From: Lethocerus indicus
Lineage: Eukaryota > Arthropoda > Insecta > Hemiptera > Belostomatidae
NCBI GenBank assembly: GCA_019843655.1
Contig: JACDQD010000102.1
Coordinates: 6,953,501-7,017,500, forward strand
Direction of reading: 5' to 3'
DNA: 64,000 nt
How positions within the stretch are numbered: the stretch's first letter is position 1; each line of letters starts with the position of its first letter. Below, one piece after another: positions 37,801 to 51,800 of this stretch. The notes beneath the pieces were generated by a model. That model ran no database searches. It had not been told where the DNA came from and was given only the letters and a program-made list of their open reading frames with translations. The translations under genes were made by a program, and so were the position numbers.

Positions 37801-38807
37801 TATTAATCGAATTACGAGGAGGGCCGTTCAATAGGATTGCGGTCTAGACCATTATGTCCCAATAGCTATCCTAGCCCGTACATATTATGCTAAATATTGC
37901 ATGTTTCACTTGCATATAGAATGATTGACGAGCAGGATCATAATAGCTAGGCCCATACTGATCAGGTATACAATGCGTTTATTTCATTCGGGTGAAACTA
38001 TTCGTTCCTACACTAACAGTAATTAATAACATTTATCGTAAACTGCTTAATCTGTCATTATTAGTGAACTAGATGATCCAATTTGTGTTTGTAAACAACC
38101 TTCCGTTCACTCAAAAGTACTCTAATGCTATCTCTCTAATGGTAATAATCTGATTTAAGCTGTAAACATGTTTTTAAATACTTTATCGCTTTATTATTAA
38201 AATAATTGCCCTATGTTAACGTAATTCGATTTTAATCGAGACATAAAATTGGTGTCGACACTGTTTCGTCGATTTGAGTATTCGCCGAGTCCTTTATATC
38301 GGTCGGCCGATATTATGACATTCTCGGTAAACTTTTCCCGGACGACCAATTTACTTTTAATAAGGTTAAGCTATCGGCGTCGTTAAATTTATGCGGGACC
38401 GACTTCAATTGGGGCGGCAGAGCCCTCCCTGCGGAGTCGTGTTTGTTTAGGGCCAGGGGGGGGCGGGGGGAGGCCCCACCATATAATGTCATTTTAACCA
38501 CGTTTGCAGATACCCGGTTGCCGACGCCCGGCCCCTGGCTGGCTATATATGCAATTCATTTCAATTTACGCATTGTTGTCACGTATCGCACATTCGACTA
38601 TTCGCCAGCCTTCCCCTACCCAAGTGCGAACAGCGTCCGTTTTCATTCTATTGGTTCTAACTGTTTTTGGATTAAATTTGTCTTCGAAGAAAAAGGGCGT
38701 GTTACTTTCTTGTTATTTAAAATTGTCAGAATACTTTATTACGCGAGCCGCGTCAAACTGACTGATCCTATTTATATTTAAATTAACTTCATTACTTTAC
38801 TCCACTC
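34829..38807. other. Gene-free stretch
   Basis: Moderately GC-rich to about 36600 and strongly AT-rich from 37000 to 38270, then a G-rich patch at 38395-38480 with runs of eight and six Gs. The longest frame is 139 codons (36199-36618, plus), without a recognised domain. An overlapping 93-codon frame in another register argues for a GC-driven chance frame. Confidence 0.5.
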
Positions 38808-38885
38808 AGCTACTGTGGGCATGCCCCACAAGGTCTAGCAAAAGACCAAACCGGCGAGAGGGGTCAGACGACCACGAAATCTACG
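38808..38885 (+). repeat. Dispersed repeat family, copy C
   Basis: GGTCTAGCAAAAGACCAAAC followed by CGGCGAGAGGGGTCAGACG and CACGAAATCTACG matches copy A. The usual GAAGATGGCGAGCAGCCGAA head is replaced by GTGGGCATGCCCCAC, itself a 5-bp-stem inverted repeat. The core stem is perfect (GGTCT 38832-38836, AGACC 38843-38847). Confidence 0.75.
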
Positions 38886-39134
38886 AAACGGCCCTGTGCA
38901 CTAAACATTACGTTTTGAGTTTAAATGTCGTTCGGTTTTCGATACCGATTGGAACCAAACTGAAAAAAAGGATTAAAAACCTTTTACTCGCATGAACGAA
39001 CGGAACGTTAACAAATAGATGTTTGGGATTGGAAATAAAGCGCGAGGTGGTGCATCAGAAAATTACACGACGCGTGGAATAGCTTCGGTCAACGATTGGA
39101 TTATTAATGCTTGGTACTTCAATTATACACATCT

Positions 39135-39138
<4 letters not shown>
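38886..39138. other. Short gene-free spacer
   Basis: AT-rich and CpG-containing sequence between repeat copy C and a (CT)n tract. Nothing recognisable. Confidence 0.6.
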
Positions 39139-39169
<31 letters not shown>

Positions 39170-39176
39170 CTCTCTT
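39139..39176. repeat. (CT)n microsatellite
   Basis: About 14 uninterrupted CT units (39139-39166) followed by an imperfect continuation. The 102- and 79-codon plus-strand frames crossing it are artefacts of the repeat. Confidence 0.95.
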
Positions 39177-41169
39177 TCCCTCGTGCGGTTGCGTTGAGTG
39201 GTGGCATAAAACGAGCAAAATGTCAAGTCCGAGCTGGAGAGGCAAAAAAAGAACTGAAGGACCCGGCACTCGGTTTCGTTCTGGACGGGGTCACGTCCGA
39301 CGGGTCCGACCCTCGTCTTCGCATTGAAATCTGCTACGCAGCTTAAAAAAGTCTTCCATTCGAAGTACTAATGAACACCTGCCGGCGCTTCTCGATAATT
39401 GCACGCAAACGCTCTCTGTAAAAAGCAAATAAATAGGCGCACTTATCAACCTAACTGTCGGTGTTGGGATCTATGCAGGTTCTAACCACCATCAACCTGG
39501 GGTGACAAACGTCATATTGAATTAGGTAGTGAAATGGTCAAATATATATTTTTCAAGATATTAGATTTATTTATGAATACACGGAACTACTAAATACAAT
39601 ATTATAGGGGACATTAACACGCACACATCAAATAGGCTTCTTAAATTTTTGTAATCTTCAGACATCCCTTCACGTTCGGGTAGTTAGTATTGTCCGGGAG
39701 AATCGTCACAAGCGTGTATTATTTTCCTAACCAAACTTTCTCAAATATGATTTCCTACTGGAAAGGAGAATAGTGCCGGTCTTATTGCGAGATGAAAATT
39801 AACGTGGGAACGTTAATAAAAGTAGAAGTATAAAGAAGAAAGGAATCTCTGTTATTCTCATACAGTCTAGTTTCCATTGTTGTAAATCTCTCATTTCTGG
39901 CATAACCGCCGATAATTAGATAATTAACCGTTCGAATTAATTTTTCATGACTTCTGCCCTGAGATCTCAAGAAGGTTTCTTCTATACATTGCCTAGTGCA
40001 CGTTCTGTAGTACTGATATGGGTTATATCATTCCAGGCTCTGAAAGAGTGTTCAGAAAAATAATATTATTCGGTTGCTAGTATCCAAGTTATGTGTCCGT
40101 TGGGCGGTGGTTATAAATTAGTTGTGCGATAATCGATTATCATTCATATGACAAAGCGTGGGAGGAACGAAAGCGACATTTTCCTTTTAGATATTTCATA
40201 TCTAAACGGCCAGCGGTAATATTAAAACCGCAGTCGTGCCACAACTGGTTTGCCCTTCAATATTTATAAATTCACGCGAGGTACTTTCTCCGCCGATGAG
40301 TTTGGGAGTGCGGCTATGATATTCCTACCCTCCAAGCCGGCCTGCCTCTGGGGTTGACTAAACAATTAGGAATATTAATGTTCCTACGGAGCGGAGGTTT
40401 CGTACTACTTTATTTACACAGTTTTTCATGGCAGTTACATAGGATTTCTCTTTGTGTAGCCTATCTATGTGTTATAGACTTGGAAATAATAAAGTATAAT
40501 GAATAGAATAAAAAAAACACTTGGACACACATTTTAGGTGATCCTCAGTATTATTCTGATTAATTGAACCTTGAGTAGAAAGGAAACTTTTAGTGGCAGT
40601 ATGTTAAAAATGTTGCTACAAATTAATAACGTTTTATAGTTAATTTAAATGCTATAAACGATGATTCGGGGAGGAAAATCTGCACTCTGATATTTTTTAT
40701 TTCTTGTCCCAACGATTGCGTTGAGAAAAGTTTCAAAAGCTGACTTACACAACTGGTATCTTTCGGGCTTCTCGAACGTAATTACAGTGCGGAATCGAAA
40801 TCAGATTGCCAGGGGCGAATGAACACAAAATCGCCCTCCCCCACTATTGAGACCTTAAAATTCACACCGCCCCTCCTTCGTCGCCTCCCTTGTTTATTTG
40901 TCGGTCGAGGAAATTGAACGTTGAAAGTCGAATACCTTCCCAATATCCTGCCCTGCCTTTCTCCGCATGGGAGAGAGCGACCCTTTTCCCAAATAACTCG
41001 CCCTCAAGACTTTTAATTTATGCAGGGGAGTCCTGCGGTATATATATAATAGCATTAAAATGGTAAAATATCCCTAAAAAGGCAAATCAGTAAAAACAAT
41101 TTTTAGTTCAAATATGGTATGGAATATATTAATTAAGCACCCGTTGTAATTAAGTGTATTACACAAGAG
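39177..41169. other. Gene-free stretch
   Basis: GC-moderate to about 39520, AT-rich after, with a slightly GC-richer patch at 40800-41030. No frame above 62 codons begins in the AT-rich part and no repeat was identified. Confidence 0.6.
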
Positions 41170-41220
41170 AAGCCGATGCCGGTCTAGCATGAGAACAAAT
41201 TAGCGAGCTGAAGATGGTAA
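41170..41220 (+). repeat. Dispersed repeat family, copy D (partial, possibly tandem)
   Basis: AGCCGATGCCGGTCTAGCAT, then GAGAACAAATTAGCGAG, matches the central part of the family, with one mismatch in the stem (GGTCT against AGAAC). It is followed directly by CTGAAGATGGTAAG, which is how the unit begins. A second unit may therefore start here in head-to-tail order before losing similarity. Confidence 0.6.
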
Positions 41221-41282
41221 GAATATTTAATTCGATTTTCTACCGTATTGTAAGAATAAAATGACATTTACCTTATACAATG

Positions 41283-41311
41283 ATATTTGTGTTGTATTAT
41301 ATTTGTGTTGT
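41283..41311. repeat. Two-copy direct repeat
   Basis: ATATTTGTGTTGT occurs at 41283-41295 and again at 41299-41311, a 16-base period. A minor local duplication. Confidence 0.8.
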
Positions 41312-44300
41312 GATTCCTTACCAGATAATTAATGGGAGCATATTTTATAAATATTATTGACTATATATGTGGCTTAGGGTTCCCCGAATTTGAAATAAAT
41401 GTCAACGAACGCTCGGTCGTAAGTTTCCGTCCCTTCTCCCTTCTCGGTTTGTACCACTGTTTCAAATTGGGAGATCAGCAACAGAATTTAATATTTAATA
41501 TTTCTGGGAAATGCCCGAGCGTTGTTTGAATTGTCGTTTAATTTTTGATGTTCCGGAGTATCGGGCAATAAAAAATATATCCAGTTCCGGCCACCGAGGT
41601 CGAATCCAATATTTACTCGGCATAAAGTTTCATATAAAAATTTACGGAATGTTATTTTTCCCGCTTAGTTTCGTACGCCAATGAAAATATGATGGTGTAT
41701 AAATTGCTACCTTAATATTCATAATGGACTCAACACATTCAGCTCAAGAAGAATACATATTATGAATTCGGGAAGTCACAAAACTATGACAATTTTGACT
41801 TTATTCTAAATATTTAGAGCAGCGTGTAATTCCTAGAATAAGAACAAAATGCAACAGTCTAAGGGAGTAATATCACAGTTCTTTAATTGGCCATGAAAAA
41901 TCACTACTATCAGCTAAATGAAAAGTGCCGTCATTGGATGGTTTCTTTTGTCAAGCCATTCAAGTGAGAAACATACACTCAACACTTGTACATATAATTA
42001 TGTTATAATTGATTGTACAAATAAAGGAAAAAAAACAAAAAACTATGAGCTAAAAGCTTCAGCTGATATTTAACCCGCGCGGATTTTTCGGAAATTCGCT
42101 TTATTTGTCAGTAATTGTAGTTTTTACAAACCTATATTGGTCTGACCAATAAAGTTAACCAATCCTTGATTTAATATTTAGCCTAAATATTCAATTAGGT
42201 ACCGCACTTTTTCGAAATATCAAACGGTCTAATTTCTTGTTGTAAGGAAATCGGTACGAATGGTAATATTTCATAGTGTAAAGCCGGGATTCTGTATAAT
42301 ATGGAGTTGTTTCTGTATTATTCATTTCTCTTTCTCGATACGACGGGAAACGGACACGGTGACGTTACCCGTCTTCGGTTATGGGAGGAGCGTGTCTTGG
42401 CGCCAACCAAGTCGGGTAGGATTGTTTCAGATTGGGTGTTGGGTATAGGAGGACGGTGGCAAGTGCGATAGAGCGTGCAGTGAACCGAGCGTAGCAGAAG
42501 AGAGAGGAGAGCGGAGAGTGGGAGGGCGATAGAGGGACGGCAATGGGTAGAACGGGGGACACCGTTTGAATTTTATTCCATAGAGGTGTTCCTCCTGCCG
42601 TTCACTCTCTATCACTCTATACCTATCTTCCCTCTTCCTCTTCCTCTCCCTCTCTCTCCTACACACACCCTTTTACCCGTATTCTCTCTGATCTCGCTAC
42701 CTGTTGTGAAATGAAGCCCCGTCGGACAATTCTTCAATCTTACCTACTGAGCCTTTTATCCTGAATGCTGCCCGCTATAGGGCTTTTTAGTTTAATGTGA
42801 AGAGCAAGTTTGCCTATTTATTTTAACCGTACTTAATGTTAAGTACCTAAAAGAGCATTACATAGTTTCAGCAGTATACACAAATACATCTCACGGGTGA
42901 TATGATGATAATTGTATATATGCGTAACAATGTAATATACTATCAATAGACTAATTATGTTTAATACCTACGTGTACAAGTTATTCCTGGCTTGTACTGA
43001 TTAGTATTGAGAGAGTATTATGTACTCAAAACTACGCAAAACTACTAGTCTAGACGTGCGTGAAAACGGTTTGCTTGTGAGATTGAATTCGTGAGGTAGA
43101 AGAGAGGGGGCATATTGCCGGGGGAATATTATAGAAGAGGGTGGGTTCGATCGGGCGGCCGCAATTTCCTGGCTGTGCTCTGGCTAATGCGTGTCCCTTC
43201 TTCCGCCTAGTTGTATCTTGAATAATTTCGTCCCCTTGCCTTCTAAAAGCCCCGCTTAACTTTTCATTAGTTCGATATCGCCTCTTTTTCAAGGGGTCCG
43301 GACTGACCAGTCCTGTCCCAACTGGGAGTTTTGTGTCTAACACTGGAGTAACAAGTGCCCCCTCTTCTGTACCAGGTTGACAAGGAAATATATTCACTCA
43401 TAATGGACTGTGTAATGTAAATTTATAAATTGGGGATATTAGTTTTGCAATTCGAATGTTGCACTATAAGATATCAGTTATAACAACTTCCACTATAAGG
43501 AAGTGGACGTTCGAAGGTTCATTCTTCATCGATACTTCAATACCTACTATATCGATAATATAAAATATGCATTATTTGTATGACATACGATAAAAAGAAA
43601 CGATTGAATAAATATTATCGAATAACTCATTTCAGTATTTAAAGACTGATTTATTAAAGACATCTGTTTAGATGGAGCGTGACTGGTTTTCTGAAGTCAT
43701 AATTGGAAGTGTTATTTGCCGATGTGGTATTACTATTGGCTCTACTGCTAACTGCACTTGACACTGGATGCGCAACGGACTAGAGAGATGATCACACACG
43801 CGATATTATTCGGAACGCTGGTGGGAGCCCCTTTAACAAGTATAAACGGACTAGGAATCGTTACGAAGAGTAGTATAACCGGAGTACTGTTTCATTATAC
43901 GGTTATGGTGTAGGTAAAAGTTGCTCCATTCTCCTGCATTTGTTGTTTGTGTATACTACTACCTCCTTAACTGTTCTTCAATTCATGGATTCATTTGCTG
44001 GAAACATAATATTATAGTATTGTCAATTATGACATGTACGTTTGATATAATTATGGTATATTATGTTTGAGAATTGCCACCATTTTCCACTTGGGCGTAA
44101 AGTTGTTATTCGGAATTTCGGTAACAGTGTTTTGCGGGATATTATATTACATTGTGATACAAGGTGTTGGCCTTCCGCAGAGACTGTTGCCAATAACGGT
44201 CTCATCAAAGTTTCTAATTGCTAACTAGACGATTCAACTAATTAAACCACGCGCCAGACACCTATAACCGACGCTGCATTAAATGTAACGAGTTTAAATT

Positions 44301-47300
44301 AACCATAATTGATATTTTTCTAAGTCTTGCACGCACATTTCTTCCCATACACTTAACAGATAATACTTCAAGTACTTCAGATAGTACTTTCAAGATTTTT
44401 ATTTGATCAACAACCTTGAATCCATTTCCTTTGGAACCCTACATTGGTATCGACGGAAATGAAGCAGTTGTGTCCATCACACGGACCCGAACGATTCCAA
44501 ACATTAACCTAATGACACCACCTGTCCGTATCCGATCGACACAAAATTAACGCATCAATATCTGATCTTAGTCATATATATTCCTACCTGCGGCTTCGGT
44601 AACATACCATTACTTTACGCCATATATTAACAACGAGTAAATAGCATTTCCATAATAATTAAATAAACAACGAAGCCTACTAACTCCAGATAACCCTCAA
44701 CAATTACCGGAAACATTGAACGAATAACATAACTTCTTATCTACGACAAAACTAACGAAACGATTGTAGTTACAACCATAGAAATGAATAATGATAACTT
44801 CGGTCTAGCTCGATAAAAGAAAAAAAAATGCTGGTATTATTTAAATGGCTCTAGTGTAGTTGTCCTCTGAGCATTGTACACGTCTACGGTACCTTCTGCC
44901 CGGTACCGCATACGATTCGAACGTCCAGCTTAATTACGATTTCATTCGTCAGAACGTCCCAGATTCCCAGTCCTTTGGCTTTCCCGATTTTATTTTTGTT
45001 TTGTTTTTCGTCCGTCGAAACGAAATATATTAATCCGGTCGGACACTGGGTTTGACTTCAGAGTGAAATGTTGTTTTTTCTGATAAGGCCGGGGAATCGG
45101 CTATGTTTTACGCTTTCGTCCCGTCTATTTGAATTGAAGCTTTTTTCTAACCAAATCTCACTCGATTTATTCGTTTCTTTCTGTCGCTTTTTTCGAGTTC
45201 CCCAACGCTCAATTCCATTCTGTTTGCAAATTTGTTTTTTTTTTTAAATCCTTGGTCGCCGTGGATTGGGTTTGAGACAATTTTCGGATCCCTCCTTTTT
45301 TCACACGGATCAGGGATAAGCCTGATTTGGATTGGAAAGTTTTATTCACGGGATCTACTATTGAATCGATGTTACACGGAGCAGCATCTTCTTTGTCAAA
45401 AATATTTTAATGGAAATATTCTAAAAAATAATAATCCGGTTGTCAGTAATGGCTTTAATAGCATTTACAAACTACAAATAAACACAACACGCTGCTAGTT
45501 ATCGTACATTTGTCGCAAACTACTCTCGGAGCCACAATAATTAATAGTAGTCTATCATGAGGGTTACGATAACTCAAATCCATGTATTTATATGATTAAG
45601 GGTAGAATTTCCTAAAGATAAATCTTTTTTAAACGAAATGATCGGGACATTAATTAATAGTTTCTGGATTTCAGTAAATGTGATTATTTTTTTAATGCTG
45701 TACTTTAAATATAATTATTTTTAGCTCTCCGGTTATTCATTTTAAATTAAATTGTAATGCGGATGTTATTACAAATGGTGGATGAAATTAAATTTAATAA
45801 AAGGAAATTCCTACCGTGAAAATAATTTAAATTGCATATATTCGTGTAACTAACTGAGTGGGAGGGATTCGAGTGGCAATTGGGCGGGCAGTGGTCACGT
45901 CCAATTGAGTTCGTTAGCGTCGGGAGAAAGAAGTCCCGGCGTAAGAAACGCGCGGGAGTAGGCGGGATTGTGGAGCACAGCCTTTAATTCGGGGAGCCCA
46001 ATATCCAACAAGGGTACAGATAGAGATAGCCCGAGGAGAATGAAGTAATCAGGGGGTTACTACCCCTATGAGGTGACTCCCGATATATAGTTCCTTTTTT
46101 ACAGGCCCCCCCTCTTGCCCTCCCAACAGACCCTTCCGGTGTGCTAAATTTTCACAGGCATTATCGTGAAACCTTATCCTTATTCTTTATCGGTGATCCG
46201 TGCCGCCCTACCTGCTAGTTCTTATATCTATCTATCTTAAGCCCTTCCAAGCGAAGTGGACATGCCATAATACAATAATAAAACAATAGTAAATTAGTAG
46301 CGATATTTTAACTAGCCGCGAACACCTCCACGTGGAGGGACATTACATTATTACGTTATTTTTGAATATGGCATATTTGTATTACTATTAATTTTGCGAT
46401 ATTGATTTTATTCTCTCTATAAGGACTGCTGGTAGTTATTAGCCGCTCTCCCGAATATTGGACTACCTGTAATATTGGAGACCGCGTAAGAACAGATATT
46501 GTGCGGAGAATTTCCCCGTGCCTCCAAAATATATTTTGCCACTGGTCTCTGAGCGTCGGTTTCTGTTTGTGTTCTGAAGAAAGGGATAAAAGGGGGTTCC
46601 TTTCAACCGCCCCGACCAACAAACAAGGCCCTGTGCGGCCGACCCTGAATTACAAAGCGTTGGACAGTTGACCAGTACATGGATCGTTTTTGTCCGCTTT
46701 CAACAAAATGTCAACACTGTACCATTTAGAATTTAACGTCCGTTTTGGGACCGAAGAGATGTTAAACGAGTTGTTGCATTTTGATTAACAATGTAAAAAT
46801 AAAAAAATGATATATTAGTTTATGTATGTAATATTGTTTGTTTAACAAACAAGATGATTAATAACTTAGTACACGTATAACAATGGGAGTATTAGAATTA
46901 GCAAGATTAATTTCACCATATTTTTGTTTGTTTAACTTTATTCTTCTATACGGAATGATCTATACCTGATTCTTATTTTTGCTAATTTTAGTCAATTAAA
47001 AACACCAACTATAATTGAAACTATAAGATCAATAATATAGGTTAATAATAATATTCAAGTCTTATTGTTTTTCTAAATGTCTCTGTTACCTTTTTTTGTC
47101 CACCATAATTTACTACACAAATCTTTTTTGCTATGAATAAATAACGAAAAAATAACTTCAGTACTGTATTGATGGAATATCGTAAATCCCCGGGCCTCTT
47201 TTATGGGACCGCTTCGAAATTAATATCAGATGGTAGGCGGGGGTGAAAAAAACAATTTCCTGTTGAGTGGCCCACAGTGGCTGTAGTGGGCCCGAACAAG

Positions 47301-48767
47301 TCCTGTGACATTCTGTGTACGACTGAATCCGCAATACTGGGATTGAACTAGCTGTTCGGCTTAAAACAGAATAACTGTTTTAAACCTATAGGGCAGTTCA
47401 CTCCGCGATTCAGTAATAATTGCCTCGGATGTGAATATAATCTGAACAACGTTTGAACCTCACAAACGTCCACAGAATATACTAGTAATGATGTTATATG
47501 ATGTTGATGAAAGGGGGAGAGAATTCACAGAAATTTGAAATTAGTATTATGACCTCATATCACGTATTTTAATCATGTAATTGCAAAACCCATGTACAAA
47601 ATATAGTGTTTTTAATGGATCGATTCAAATACTAATAGCTACTAATTTTTGAAAGGTAAACCAAATGTAAAAGGCTTAGGTTATTGAGTTCAGATTATGA
47701 GATCAATATTCATAATTATTAGTCTGACTGTCCTGCATAAAAGAAAGACGTTTAACATTATGTCACAAACTAAATTTATTTTGAAAACATTATGAATTTG
47801 TAATTAACGTCAATGTTGTCCAACGAATTATTTTCAAATGTAATTCTGGGCATGTTTCTAAATTAATGTTAAGCAAGCGTATAATCAACTCATTTTAAGG
47901 TTTGCTGCGGTGTCTGCGGTAAGCCTATATCGGCATATTATGTTGCAACTGTTCCTAATCTTATCTTATTTCTTGCCAGGATATTATTATTCCCGCGATG
48001 AGAGAGACGCGTCTTTTCCTGGACGTTTCGACAACGTCCACCGCGCCTAATGTCGAAATTCTATCCTTTAAGTAGGACGCCTCCTATTTAGATAAATGTT
48101 GTGATAATGCATCTCAAAGGCATAGAGTGTAAAATGTAATTATTCGAGATAGGAGGATAATCATTTCTCAGCTCCGTAGATAAAAGATTGTTATTATAAG
48201 CCGGTTAAAATAACAATTTTGTATTTGACCGAATCAACAATTATAAAACACTGTTTTATATAGTATTGTGAAATAATTTCATAGAATTGTATTACAATTA
48301 CGTAAGTCGTACTTTACAATTTCGTAATTACAATTACGCGTTCGAAAATACTCAGAGTAGTGTTCTCAGATGCGTTAACAAATTAATAACGAGTCGAACG
48401 CCAGATAAGACTGATAAATGTTAGCGGTGAATCTGATATCTACATATCGGAGAAAAAAGACCATTTTAGATATCGTACTCGAATCGAGCTAATTAATTCC
48501 ATCAGTTGAGTTATGAAGAAATGATTAATTCGGTAATGGACCGACGTAACTCAAATGTATGTCAATGTTTTTTCGATCGAGATGTGTCTATCGCTGCAAG
48601 TGCTCCCAATGAACATTAGTTAAGTGCATTTCCGCACCACAATCAGGGGGGCGGTAGTTAATGTATGTCTAATAATGTGTATTTAAAGAGAAAGCCAAAC
48701 TTTCAGACAAATAAAACCTTCATATTGTAAGATAAAAATAAAAAGGTAAGTTATAAAAAATGTGCTT
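41312..48767. other. Long gene-free stretch
   Basis: Mostly AT-rich, with GC-rich patches at 42360-42560, 43080-43200, 45860-46150 and 47200-47300 and a pyrimidine-rich run at 42618-42660. Small hairpins occur at 41986-42020 and 46834-46852. The largest frame is 115 codons (43050-43397, minus) and is unrecognised. A candidate repeat-terminus hairpin is listed at 48020-48040. Confidence 0.5.
48020..48040 (-). repeat. Hairpin with GTCGAAACGTC signature
   Basis: TGGACGTT (48020-48027) and AACGTCCA (48033-48040) form an 8-bp stem around a 5-base loop. On the minus strand it reads TGGACGTTGTCGAAACGTCC. Stem-plus-GAAAC motifs of this kind are common near ends of dispersed animal retroelements. No larger element was recognised around it. 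Confidence 0.4.
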
Positions 48768-48893
48768 AACTGTGAAATGTAGCAGCCGAAACCGGTCTAG
48801 CAAAAGACCAAACCTCCGAGAGGAAACAGGAAAACACGAAACCTACGGTATTCCAACCCCTCGCAGACCACATAACAGGTAGTCATAACTAAT
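48768..48893 (+). repeat. Dispersed repeat family, copy E (near full length)
   Basis: AGCAGCCGAAACCGGTCTAG, then CAAAAGACCAAAC and GAGAGGAAACAG, is followed by the tail CGAAACCTACGGTATTCC, then GCAGACCACATAACAGGTAG. The tail matches copy A at most positions through the final AACTAAT. The core stem is perfect (GGTCT 48794-48798, AGACC 48805-48809). The shared 3' boundary with copy A helps define the unit. There is no coding capacity. Confidence 0.8.
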
Positions 48894-51800
48894 TAATTAA
48901 TTTTAATATAACCTGGCCTCAAGGTGAATTTTTATGAAGTGTAATATCTCAGAATCGTGATTTTCCCTTCTCCAGGCATTATCAGCGCGTTGCCAAATCC
49001 TGTTTCGAATCTGCTGCTGGGTAGTGCAGCCCCCCCTATCGCCTCCCCCTCCCCCCGAATTTCGGAGTGCCGAATTTTCAAGTGGCCTGTGAACCAGTGA
49101 GGGAGACGTGCTGAGAATAAATCAGGTTTATGTAGGGCCCTAGTAATAGTGGAGAGCATAGAGCGCGGTGTGTGTGTACACTGCTATCTTGTAGCGTTGC
49201 TAGTGTTGGCCGAGTCCTATGTAAATCTGCCATGACCGGCGGGTACCCTCCGTCTAATATACGGCGCTACAACGGCTCCGCCTCACCCCTCATCCCTCAT
49301 CCCCTCAACCCACTTACCTCCTAAACACTGTCCTCGTGCCCAACCGAGTCAAACAAACTTATATCGAACATCGTCGGTTCGTTATTGAACAGCAAAAATG
49401 CTTTTAGCGCGATTCCACCATTTGGCCGCTCGTCATAATTCAAAGTTGAGCCTGCACATTTCAGAGGAAACGCATGCCACAACGGTTTACTGAATCGAGG
49501 CGTTCAGTCAGTTGGCGGGTCTCCTTCATCGGTATTATTTCGACCGAATAGGGGACCGAAGACAGAAACTCGCACGAGTTAAGATATTCCGTTTGAGACC
49601 TTTTCAATTAATTCTTTAAACAAAGCGGTACACATATTCTCACCCCCGTGATGTATTGAGCGTGGATTCTATTTTGGAACCCTCTCGTTATTCGACACGT
49701 AACGAGGGACCGGGTACAACGGGAGTCGTATGAGAAAAGTGAAAAAGCGTTGACCCAAAGGAAACTGAAATAAATAACGGGTTCAACTCCGCCGTAAATG
49801 CATTCGTCCTGAATGTCTCGTTAGTTGAATTTATTGCAATGAATATAACAAGGGAGGGCCGAATAAAGCCTACCTTCTGATTGTGTGGTCTGCGTGTGCC
49901 GGAGTGGGTTCATAATTGGAAACAGGGAGAGAGAGGGACCTCTTCCGCATACATGTTGTGTCTCGCTTCCCACTCATTTCCCTGTCCAATGTCTCCCCGA
50001 CTCATTCACACACAATTCCTCTCCCGCCCTCTGTTATTCCTCTCTCCGTTAGGCAGCGATGAATGAAGCGCAAACCGCCCCCATAATTGCGGCCACAATG
50101 GGCTCACTCCGGTCCTCTATTGCACACATGCGGGACTCGCATTTCTTCGCAATTTCACACGCGCATTCCCCCGTGCGCGCTCATTTCTCCTCGAAACATA
50201 AAGTTCCAGCCTCGTTTCTGTCCCTCCGTTTCTTAAATAACTGACGGCACTCGGGTGAAACCACCGGTCGATTGTGTGCCCACATTCTCCAGATGTGAAA
50301 CATTAATATCTCTCCCCGGCATTTCCATCTCCTGGCAAGGATTCAAACTGAATCATAATTGATCGCACTCATTCATCTGACGCTGCTTCTGGACTAATTG
50401 TTATGCCTGTAGCGATGTTAATATTAATTATTTGTGTCTGATAATGTTTCAATATGCCCAAGTAATTTAAGATAAGTTTAACTCGTCCATTTTCACCTTT
50501 AGTAGTGCTATTTATTAAGCAAATATCTTATGAAAATTATCCATCTAGTTTTAATTTAATTAGGAGAAGCAATATCGGAACTTAATTACTGTCGCAGACA
50601 TGTTTTCTTGTTTGTTAATTTAAATGTAATTGATTCCTATAAATGAAAACTATGTTATTCCTCCAGTTTTGCATTTACTTTGAAGATCACAATAATTGGT
50701 TTGGAAAAGGGTGACCGAAAATCCCGGTTAAATCTAGAACCTTAAAAGCCAAATTTGTTACTTCTATTATTGCCCTCGGCTAATTCTGCCTTTCTAGAAG
50801 CTTTGCCAGGAAGCTTCTGCTGTTCGAAACCGAGTTCAGTTAGAATTTTAATCACGAAATAATTGCATGCTTAAACAGTTTTTGAATCCCCCAGCGGTGC
50901 TGGCTCATTATGGGCTCAAATGACCAACTCGACCCCAGTTGCCCCCCTTCCCACTGTTTCCGAGCTCCCTTTTATTATTAATATTCGCTCACAACTAGCT
51001 CCGGTGCCGACTACTGTTTGTAGTCACACGAAATAACGGCCATTGCTGATATCATGAATACACCAATTTAGCATGTACAGCAAAATGTCCTCATTTAGAA
51101 TATCTGGAACCGGTTTATCTGCATGAGTCGGAATGTGGAGGTAATTTGGCGCGCTTTAACGGTCGAAATATTGTTATCAAGACATAATAATGCATTAGCG
51201 TACATAGTTTTATTAATTATAGAGCGGTAAAATATTTTTAAGACAAATCATATATTTCAAACAAAGTAATAGTAATATTTCTTGTCGTATAATATTTTTG
51301 CAAAGGGAAATTGTAATAAATGTAATGACAATCTCTTTATAACTTTAGAGTATTTTAATACTAACGTTTAGTCCTAACTTTATGAGACACTTATAAATTT
51401 ATCACACCATGAATGAGAAATTGCCGAATTCTCAAACTGGTTTACGTAATATTAATGTGAACACATTAAAATGAGTTATACTGGACGTACCATGAATTAT
51501 CTTTCTCTGTACCTACACGTTTGAAAGGGGGGAAAATGTAAAACGAGTGGTATAGTCCGATCACCAGAGTGCCGGACACGGTGTTTGTGTACCTACTATC
51601 ACTAGCACGGCGGTGGGTCTACACCATAAATAGTGTAGTAGCGGTTCTGTTTGCCGGTTTAAAAGCTGGCGGAAGTATGAGTTTCAGAGCGTTTTCAACA
51701 CGATTTTCCTTCGTTGAATATTTCAATGCTCCTTGACGTAAGCGGATTATTACGCGGATCGCAACCTAGTACCTCCCCCCCCTGCGCTTGGGCAGACTGA

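Noticed and set aside
44795..44820. CGGTCTAGCTCGATAAAAG as another dispersed repeat copy
   Set aside because: Only the GGTCTAGC core matches; the head is missing at the required spacing and the stem does not pair.
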